This document shows positions 59,094 through 64,000 of a DNA stretch of 64,000 nucleotides, one piece after another (the stretch's first letter is position 1; each line of letters begins with the position of its first letter). The translations under genes and the position numbers were made by a program. The notes below the pieces were generated by a model, which made no database searches, had not been told where the DNA came from, and saw only the letters and a list, made by a program, of their open reading frames with translations. Where the stretch lies: positions 1 through 64,000 of the forward strand of contig CAVENX010000055.1 in the NCBI GenBank assembly GCA_963617275.1, in the 5' to 3' direction. The DNA is from Limivicinus sp963617275. Its GTDB lineage: Bacteria; Bacillota; Clostridia; Oscillospirales; Oscillospiraceae.

Positions 59094-60823
59094 TAGTCTT
59101 CCTCCTCGCCGTCATCGTAGAAATCATCATCGTCGTCTTCAAGATGCTCTATCCTGTCTATATTGCGCACGGCGAAGCTTGCCTCACGGCGTGTGTCGGC
59201 GGCTTTGACATACGCTATCAGCATCCAGCAGCTCAGAAGCGACGAGCCGCCGCGAGAGACAAACGGAAATGTGACCCCGGTAAACGGAAGAATGTCGAGT
59301 GAGCCGAAGACATTCAGACCCAGCTGGATAAGCATCATGCTCATCGCGGCGCAGGCAGCTATGGAATAGAAGGCCGAACGGCCGTTCCGTGCGCTCCTGA
59401 CGGCAAAAAAAGCGAGAGTAAGCACAGCGAGTACCATGCATATGCCTATCGACAGACCCAGTTCCTCACAAGTCTCCGCAAAGACCATGTCGGTGTTGGC
59501 GGCGAAAACGGTGTGCAGCCAGCCGTTGCCTGCACCCTTTCCGAAAAGCCCGCCAGAAGCGGCGGCCGACATTGCGCGTGTCTGCTGGTAGCCCTTGTCG
59601 TAAATATCCTCCCATACATGACCCCATATTGAAAAACGGTCGGCAATGTAGGGCTTTATGGATATGGCGAGAAATCCCGCAAGCCCTGCGCCGGACAGTG
59701 CAAGCATTACCGTTGCTATGGAGCCGGAGCGCATGAAGGAAATGACAAGAAAGCTTACAAAAAATACAAATGCCGTACCGAAGTCGCCGATAAGCGCGAG
59801 CGCGACTACGCAGGCGGCGGAGTAGAAAATGAAGCTGTACAGGTTTTTGGAACGGTAGAGCCTGTCAAGCGTGGAAGAGCCTACATATACATAGAATACT
59901 TTGACAAATTCGGAGGGCTGAAAGGAAAATCCGCCGATCTCAAGCCAGTTTCGCGCGCCGAAAACCGCATCGCTTGTCAGGACGTTCAGCCCCAGCAGGA
60001 GCATTGCCAGAATACCGACGGGCACGCGCATAGCTGCCGTGCGCTTCAGGTTCCTAAGCCACCAGCCTCCGAAAAGGAACAGAAGAACGCCGATGAGCGT
60101 AAGAATAAACTGCTTTGCGATATCTTCCGGCGTAGAGGAGGCGGCAATGGACATGCCGAGTGCCGACAGGTAAAATGCCAGCGTTTCCACCTCGAAGCCG
60201 GAACGCCCCATAAGGCGCATCGCGTAATAGCACAGCCATTGCAGCAGGACAAGCCCGGCGAATGCGAGGGCGATCGACGCGGCATATTCGCTCTGGGTAT
60301 ATATAAGATGCTCTACCATGAGGCACAGCTCAAAAAGCGAAAGCTCAGACAGCGTTACCGAGGGAGAGACGGCCTGCCCTGCTCTTGTGCGCCTTGCCTC
60401 AAGTTGCTTTTTCTGCTCGGTGCTGATGTCCGAAAAGCGCACGACGTTTCCGGCAAGGTTGAGCACGTCTCCGCTGCGCAGTGCCGTACCTCCCATGCCG
60501 ACCTTTACGCCGTTTACCCATACGCCGCCCTTGGAGAAAATGTCATATATTTTCCAGATGCCTTTGTCGCTCCGCGTGAGAACGGCGTGTACGCGGTTGA
60601 GAGAAGGACTGTCTATGCGGATATCAGAAAAAGGGGAGCGGCCAAGTGTGTTTTCCCAGTGACATATCGGAATATGCTCCTTCCTGCGGGAGATGTACGC
60701 CCAGACCTCCGGTTCATAACGCTCATTGAGCATGGAGCGGATGCATCTTACGATAATGGCAACGGACAGGAGAAATATACCGTACTGTGCGATAGTAACG
60801 GTATACTCGAAAAACAGATTCAA
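59090..60823 (-). CDS. FHA-domain SEDS peptidoglycan polymerase (FtsW/RodA/SpoVE-like)
   Basis: 577 residues. An N-terminal membrane helix is followed by an FHA phosphothreonine-binding domain at about residues 45-125: LGRSPFSDIRID, SLNRVHAVL and GVWVNG are the GR, SxxH and N landmarks. A C-terminal SEDS domain of about ten helices follows (GFSFQPSEFVKVFYVYVGSS, LIGDFGTAFVFF, FPFVSRGGSSLLSCWM). It is coupled to the PBP gene as a SEDS-bPBP pair. The fused FHA implies control by a Ser/Thr kinase. The acidic C-terminal tail is DDDDDFYDDGEEEDY. Confidence 0.9.
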   Translation of the reverse strand: MNLFFEYTVTIAQYGIFLLSVAIIVRCIRSMLNERYEPEVWAYISRRKEHIPICHWENTLGRSPFSDIRIDSPSLNRVHAVLTRSDKGIWKIYDIFSKGGVWVNGVKVGMGGTALRSGDVLNLAGNVVRFSDISTEQKKQLEARRTRAGQAVSPSVTLSELSLFELCLMVEHLIYTQSEYAASIALAFAGLVLLQWLCYYAMRLMGRSGFEVETLAFYLSALGMSIAASSTPEDIAKQFILTLIGVLLFLFGGWWLRNLKRTAAMRVPVGILAMLLLGLNVLTSDAVFGARNWLEIGGFSFQPSEFVKVFYVYVGSSTLDRLYRSKNLYSFIFYSAACVVALALIGDFGTAFVFFVSFLVISFMRSGSIATVMLALSGAGLAGFLAISIKPYIADRFSIWGHVWEDIYDKGYQQTRAMSAAASGGLFGKGAGNGWLHTVFAANTDMVFAETCEELGLSIGICMVLAVLTLAFFAVRSARNGRSAFYSIAACAAMSMMLIQLGLNVFGSLDILPFTGVTFPFVSRGGSSLLSCWMLIAYVKAADTRREASFAVRNIDRIEHLEDDDDDFYDDGEEEDY

Positions 60824-60956
60824 TGCCCCACGCTTCTTTCGTACTCAGATTGACCGCGCACCGCGTCCGGACAAAGCCGGACAGCACGCCGCATTGCGGT
60901 ATTAACAATAAATTATAGCATATAAATCTACCGCTGACAACATGGCATGTACGAAA

Positions 60957-60989
60957 AGCCCCTCCTCCCGTAAAACGGGAGGAGGGGCT
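60957..60989 (-). terminator. Intrinsic terminator of the LysM peptide gene
   Basis: A 15-bp perfect stem (60957-60971 with 60975-60989, arm AGCCCCTCCTCCCGT, 3-base loop). On the minus strand it is followed by TTTTCG. It insulates the peptide gene from the SEDS gene. Confidence 0.9.
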
Positions 60990-61002
60990 CAAAATAACGC
61001 GT

Positions 61003-61227
61003 TCAGTGATCCTTGGGGATGAGAAGCTGCTGACCTACTCTGAGAATGTAGGGATAGGGGATGTTGTTAAGGTTTGCGAGGTATGCGAGCCCATAGCCAA
61101 AGAATGTGGCGATCCCGGCGAGAGTGTCGCCGTATTTGACGACATAGGTGAAGTAATCATCGTACTTTACGCCGCCGGCTGCTTTGTCAAGAGCGTCATC
61201 GTTCAAAAGCCTTTCGTTGTCGGACAT
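61003..61227 (-). CDS. Double-glycine-leader peptide with a LysM domain
   Basis: 74 residues. Residues 8-19 read LNDDALDKAAGG, a typical double-glycine leader end as in peptides exported by C39-peptidase transporters. From residue ~26 a single LysM domain follows (TYVVKYGDTLAGIATFFGYG, then LAYLANLNNIPYPYILRVGQQLLIP), which binds peptidoglycan or chitin-type glycans. After cleavage a ~55-residue secreted LysM protein would remain. It has AACGGAGG as ribosome binding site, its own ECF-type promoter and its own terminator. The exporter is not in the window. Confidence 0.8.
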   Translation of the reverse strand: MSDNERLLNDDALDKAAGGVKYDDYFTYVVKYGDTLAGIATFFGYGLAYLANLNNIPYPYILRVGQQLLIPKDH

Positions 61228-61294
61228 TGTGTTTTACCTCCGTTTTTATGTTGTTGCCCTTACTGATCAAGGGTGTTTTGTTTACACCATTAAT

Positions 61295-61319
61295 TACGCC
61301 GGAGCGGGGCAAATGTTAC
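61295..61319 (-). promoter_or_regulatory. ECF-type promoter of the LysM peptide gene
   Basis: Minus strand: GTAACA (61314-61319), 15 bp, CGTA (61295-61298), then N4 and ATGGTGT. Identical layout to the promoter of the other double-glycine peptide at 62420-62444, which supports control by the ECF sigma factor of this cluster. Confidence 0.75.
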
Positions 61320-61323
61320 GCGG

Positions 61324-62169
61324 TCAAAGGAATATTTTTTCCCTTTCTATCTGCATAAGAAACTCAAACGGCTCTGATGGAACGGAACAGTCCCTGCCGA
61401 GCGCCGCGAGCATGGCGCTCACGCGTTTGACAGCCCTGTCAAGCTCCTGTACCGGAACATAGTTTTCAAGCCGTCCGCCGGGGACATATCTATCGCCCTG
61501 CACACCTAAAAGCTTAGCGGCAAGTACCGCGTCATAGCGGCCGAGCGCGGCGATTATGCCGTTCATGTCCGCAAGCACCTCGTCGCGCACGGCGTCACGG
61601 TTATCCGGAAACAGCCGCCTGCTGACAAAATGGGCAAGCTCGTGGTATTTACGTATCTCGTGCGAGATGGAAAGCCACTGATCCGCGCCGAAGCACGCGC
61701 TTTCCGGACTCAGCGCGCTGTAATATCCGTGAGAAAGAATGATCACGGCGTCGCGGAAATTACGGCTGTCGGCCGTGAAAGCGGCAAATTCACTGTCCCA
61801 ATCGCAGCCGCCGTCGGCGATGTATCCGCGCTTGTGAGCCCGTATTTTTTCCCAATTGATAAGCCCAGAGACCGTTGACGCACCCATGGACGGCGGAATG
61901 GGGCGCATTTCACACCGGTAGGCGAGGGCGCGGACGCAGTGCTCAAAATCAACACGGTTATGGAAGGTGACTATATCGACGCTGCCAGCCGGTGTTTCGG
62001 CGGTTTCAAGACTGTCGAGCGGAGAAAAAGAGAAGTCCGGTGCCCCGGAGATATCCTCACCCCGAAGGACCGCACTTCTGTATAGATCGCTGTGCCGCGT
62101 TTCGTCTGAAACGGGAAGCAGCAGCTGCGGATACCGGCAGCTGAGAAGTGTTACGGCATGCTCACTCAT
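61324..62169 (-). CDS. Uncharacterised HExxH protein of the peptide cluster
   Basis: 281 residues, no signal peptide or membrane helix. Residues 176-180 are HELAH (ISHEIRKYHELAHFVSRRLF) and residues ~195-203 read RDEVLADMNG, so a zinc site with a downstream Glu ligand is plausible. I recognise no named family. Its ATG at 62169 lies 8 bases inside the double-glycine peptide gene, so the two are translationally coupled and should act together, for instance as peptidase or modification factor. That function is a guess. Confidence 0.6.
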   Translation of the reverse strand: MSEHAVTLLSCRYPQLLLPVSDETRHSDLYRSAVLRGEDISGAPDFSFSPLDSLETAETPAGSVDIVTFHNRVDFEHCVRALAYRCEMRPIPPSMGASTVSGLINWEKIRAHKRGYIADGGCDWDSEFAAFTADSRNFRDAVIILSHGYYSALSPESACFGADQWLSISHEIRKYHELAHFVSRRLFPDNRDAVRDEVLADMNGIIAALGRYDAVLAAKLLGVQGDRYVPGGRLENYVPVQELDRAVKRVSAMLAALGRDCSVPSEPFEFLMQIEREKIFL

Positions 62170-62380
62170 TTTCTTTCTGCCGTCCGGGGGAATAGTAACG
62201 CGAACCGTTTATATCCACGGAAGAGTCGTGTTTCACGATACCGCCGGCTACGTCGTCAAGAAGCTCGTCGGAAAGCTCATTGGCGGAGTATTTGTCTGTC
62301 ATTATGGAAAGAGCATCCCGCCAGCCGGGCATTTTTAGCGTATCCGCGCATATTCGCAGAAGTTTTTCGGTTTTGTCCAT
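62162..62380 (-). CDS. Double-glycine-leader peptide, short unknown core
   Basis: 72 residues. The leader ends NELSDELLDDVAGG at residues 46-47, a strong match to Nif11-like/bacteriocin-type double-glycine leaders. The 25-residue remainder (IVKHDSSVDINGS, then RYYSPGRQKENE) is hydrophilic with no Cys and no resemblance I know. ATG 62380 follows GGGAG. The ECF-type promoter lies 40 bases upstream. It is coupled to the HExxH gene. It may be a RiPP-like precursor or a secreted signal. Confidence 0.7.
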   Translation of the reverse strand: MDKTEKLLRICADTLKMPGWRDALSIMTDKYSANELSDELLDDVAGGIVKHDSSVDINGSRYYSPGRQKENE

Positions 62381-62419
62381 TTGTTCTTCACTCCCATAAT
62401 TTCTTTTCACACCATACAG

Positions 62420-62444
62420 TACGCGCCGGATACGCATTTGTTAC
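62420..62444 (-). promoter_or_regulatory. ECF-type promoter of the double-glycine peptide operon
   Basis: Minus strand: GTAACA (62439-62444), 15 bp, CGTA (62420-62423), N4, ATGGTGT. The element lies in the short gap between the sigma factor stop and the peptide start. Confidence 0.75.
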
Positions 62445-62461
62445 AGAAATTTTGAAAATGA

Positions 62462-62986
62462 TCATGAAAAAAAGTCTTCCGGTGAAAAATCGGAATCTTC
62501 AAGGAACTTGCTCATTTTGCCGATAGCGCGGCTCTGTATAACGCGGACGTTGCCCGGCGTCAGACCGAGACGCTTCGCGGTCTCATCGGGAGACAGTCCC
62601 TTGAGACAGCGCAGGACAACGATGCTGCGGCTGCGCTCGTCAAGAGTGCTGAGCGCCTTCGCCACTGCCTGACGGCAGGCCATCACATTTATTGCTTTGG
62701 ACATATCGTCACGGCCGGGGGTGAGATCGGCCTCCATAGCGTCGAGACTGACCTGATCTTTTTTCGATCTGTAATAGCTTATGAGCTTGCGCTTTGCGAT
62801 TATGTACAGCCATGCCTGCTCGTTGCAGCGCGCCGGATCAAATTCGGCGGCGTGCCTGTGGCAGCTAAGAAAAACCTCCTGCAAAATGTCCTCAGCGTCT
62901 TCACGGGAATTTGTGTGGTGCATAAGGTATTTAAGCAGAGCGGCAGAGTATTCAAGCATCAGGTGTTCGATCCACTGTTCATCCAT
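62462..62986 (-). CDS. ECF-type RNA polymerase sigma factor
   Basis: 174 residues: region 2 (NSREDAEDILQEVFLSCHRH, FDPARCNEQAWLYIIAKRKLISYYR) and region 4 (LSTLDERSRSIVVLRCLKGLSPDETAKRLGL, TPGNVRVIQSRAIGK). There is no obvious anti-sigma gene next to it. The matching promoters before the two double-glycine peptide genes make these its likely regulon. Its own upstream region does not carry a clean copy (nearest is TTGTAA, 15 bp, CGTA), so autoregulation is unclear. Confidence 0.9.
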   Translation of the reverse strand: MDEQWIEHLMLEYSAALLKYLMHHTNSREDAEDILQEVFLSCHRHAAEFDPARCNEQAWLYIIAKRKLISYYRSKKDQVSLDAMEADLTPGRDDMSKAINVMACRQAVAKALSTLDERSRSIVVLRCLKGLSPDETAKRLGLTPGNVRVIQSRAIGKMSKFLEDSDFSPEDFFS

Positions 62987-63157
62987 AGTACAGCCCTCAA
63001 TCGTAATAATTTACATAATCTGGTTTTCTTTTTTCCTATTTTACGTTATAGGACGGATATTTACAACTGTTTTTTTATTTTTGTAAAAATATGACAATAT
63101 TTGGGCAAGATTTTTGCGCGTTTTGCGGAGACGGAGCGGGAAAACAGCCGTGCGCAC

Positions 63158-63187
63158 TTGACGGCGCCGGTGCAGACGGGATATAAT
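63158..63187 (+). promoter_or_regulatory. Promoter of dut
   Basis: TTGACG (63158-63163), 18 bp, TATAAT (63182-63187), 70 bp upstream of the dut start. Confidence 0.6.
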
Positions 63188-63258
63188 CATAATCTAACGG
63201 CAGGACGATAACGGCGCACCGTATGCGTTCCGCCGCTGCTTTGAAAACGGAGGCAGCA

Positions 63259-63693
63259 ATGATAGTAAAGATAAAAAAACTGAGAGAAAATGCTCGTCTG
63301 CCGCATCGCGGCTCGTCTGCCGCAGCGGGATACGATCTGTACGCCTGCATCGATGAGCCTGTCAGCATCGAGCCGTATGCCACAGCCATGATAGGTACCG
63401 GCATTTCCGCTGCGATACCGGAGGGGTATTTCGGCGCGGTAGTCGCAAGGAGCGGACTTGCCGCAAAACAGGGGCTTCGTCCGGCAAACTGCATCGGGAT
63501 ATGCGACAGCGATTACAGGGGTGAATATATTGTCGCCATGCATAACGACAGCGGCGAAACACGCACCATCCAGCCTGGGGACAGGATAGCCCAACTTGTC
63601 GTTATGCCGTTTCTGGCTGTTGATTTTGAAGAGGCGGAGGAGCTTGACGGAACGGAGCGCGGTGCGGGCGGCTTCGGCTCGACAGGCAGATAA
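63259..63693 (+). CDS. dut: dUTP diphosphatase (dUTPase)
   Basis: 144 residues, trimeric dUTPase family, hydrolysing dUTP to dUMP. The five motifs are visible: AAAGYDLYA (1), VVARSGLAAKQGL (2), GICDSDYRGEYIVAMHN (3), IQPGDRIAQLVV (4) and RGAGGFGSTGR (5, ATP-loop-like). I chose ATG 63259 after CGGAGG; an upstream frame has no support. Followed by a perfect hairpin. Confidence 0.97.
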   Translation: MIVKIKKLRENARLPHRGSSAAAGYDLYACIDEPVSIEPYATAMIGTGISAAIPEGYFGAVVARSGLAAKQGLRPANCIGICDSDYRGEYIVAMHNDSGETRTIQPGDRIAQLVVMPFLAVDFEEAEELDGTERGAGGFGSTGR

Positions 63694-63695
63694 AA

Positions 63696-63724
63696 GCCTT
63701 GGGCAGATAAAATCTGCCCAAGGC
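63696..63724 (+). terminator. Hairpin after dut
   Basis: GCCTTGGGCAGAT (63696-63708), loop AAA, ATCTGCCCAAGGC (63712-63724). Perfect 13-bp stem without a T-run. Confidence 0.6.
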
Positions 63725-63776
63725 ACAGCTTGTCAAAAAAGTCCTTGCAGAACCTTTTTGACCGCGCTTTCTGCCG

Positions 63777-63876
63777 AGTATTTTGAAAGCGTTCAAAATA
63801 CTGTTACCGAAAGCCTTGATATACCAGGGCTTTCGACGGCGGTTTATCTGATTTGAGGCGGGTCTTGCCCCCTCAA
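63777..63876. repeat. Cluster of three hairpins, possible repetitive element
   Basis: AGTATTTTGAA/TTCAAAATACT (63777-63787, 63792-63802), CGAAAGCC/GGCTTTCG (63808-63815, 63828-63835) and TTGAGG/CCTCAA (63853-63858, 63871-63876) follow in 100 bp of non-coding DNA. Such stem clusters are typical of dispersed intergenic repeats, but only one copy is in the window. Confidence 0.45.
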
Positions 63877-63914
63877 GTTCCACTGCTGATCTGTTTTCCG
63901 GCTTTTTTATAATA

Positions 63915-64000
63915 TCAGCTTTCCTGATTGTCCGAAAAGAGGTCGGATTGCAGGATATCTCTGTACATGGATCTTGCCAGCTCTCTCACTTTGCTGTCAG
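63915..64000 (-). CDS. C-terminal end of an unidentified protein (partial)
   Basis: The minus-strand frame from the right edge reads DSKVRELARSMYRDILQSD, then LFSDNQES and TGA (63915-63917). The composition looks coding (Arg/Leu/Asp helix, acidic tail), but 27 residues do not identify a family. The rest lies beyond the window. Confidence 0.4.
   Translation of the reverse strand, partial: DSKVRELARSMYRDILQSDLFSDNQES

Noticed and set aside
1..64000. tRNA, rRNA, riboswitch or T-box elements
   Set aside because: I looked in the larger gaps for tRNA arms, T-box and common riboswitch cores and found no convincing candidate; short or divergent ones could have been missed.

Overview
The window looks like a chromosomal segment of a Gram-positive, spore-forming, anaerobic member of the class Clostridia, probably a gut Oscillospirales-like bacterium. 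The support is spoIIR, a sigH-type sigma factor, a DUF4364 protein, a PfkB-type sugar kinase beside L-fucose isomerase, a ferredoxin-linked group 4 [NiFe]-hydrogenase, and moderate GC with GGAGG ribosome binding sites. The family assignment is inference; the phylum/class is fairly safe. No rRNA, tRNA, CRISPR array, transposase or integrase was seen.

Layout. 1-8.8 kb: the tail of a Crp/Fnr regulator, a 5'-truncated isochorismatase/nucleoside-deaminase gene, and an AraC-regulated ECF-type uptake cassette (S component, EcfT, double EcfA) with two ABC exporter half-transporters; its AraC-side edge looks like a recombination junction. 8.9-12.5 kb: divergent L-fucose genes (fucU-fucI against a PfkB kinase). 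12.5-19.1 kb: enolase, a secreted HExxH protein, TetR, two methyltransferase remnants in one pseudogene, an MBL hydrolase and small membrane proteins. 19.4-27.7 kb: DUF554 protein and a TRAP transporter-flavoprotein-UGSC-like operon with a divergent LysR. 27.7-38.5 kb (mostly minus strand): AlgJ/AlgI-like O-acetylation pair, asnA, DUF4364, pseudouridine synthase, CPA2 antiporter, FAH hydrolase, spoIIR, ispE, GH13 glucosidase. 38.9-52.0 kb: hypFCDE, then a complete Mbh-type membrane-bound hydrogenase fused genetically to an Mrp-like antiporter module, with hypA inside. 52.2-54.4 kb: sigH, a YolD-like gene and an XRE/S24 (LexA-like) repressor, followed by a striking array of 24 units spaced exactly 14 bp. 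54.5-60.8 kb: GNAT, YdcF-like, ABC-F, a penicillin-binding protein and an FHA-domain SEDS protein. 61.0-63.0 kb: an ECF-sigma cluster with two double-glycine-leader peptides. 63.2-64 kb: dUTPase and the tail of an unidentified gene.

How the parts work together. The hyp genes build the NiFe(CN)2CO centre of the hydrogenase, which should oxidise reduced ferredoxin, evolve H2 and pump Na+ or H+ through the Mrp-like subunits. The FHA-SEDS protein and the transpeptidase form a translationally coupled peptidoglycan synthesis pair. The ECF sigma factor probably drives both double-glycine peptide genes, because their upstream regions share an identical promoter layout (GTAACA, 15 bp, CGTA, 4 bp, ATGGTGT).

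Most interesting unexplained signals: (1) the 14-bp-periodic AC-N-TAA array at 54095-54430; (2) the ECF-controlled double-glycine peptide/LysM/HExxH cluster; (3) two neighbouring genes (spoIIR and the FAH gene) whose Shine-Dalgarno sequences are both buried in a hairpin of related design; (4) the TRAP-flavoprotein-UGSC-like operon in which the Sec/Cys site of the UGSC motif is replaced.
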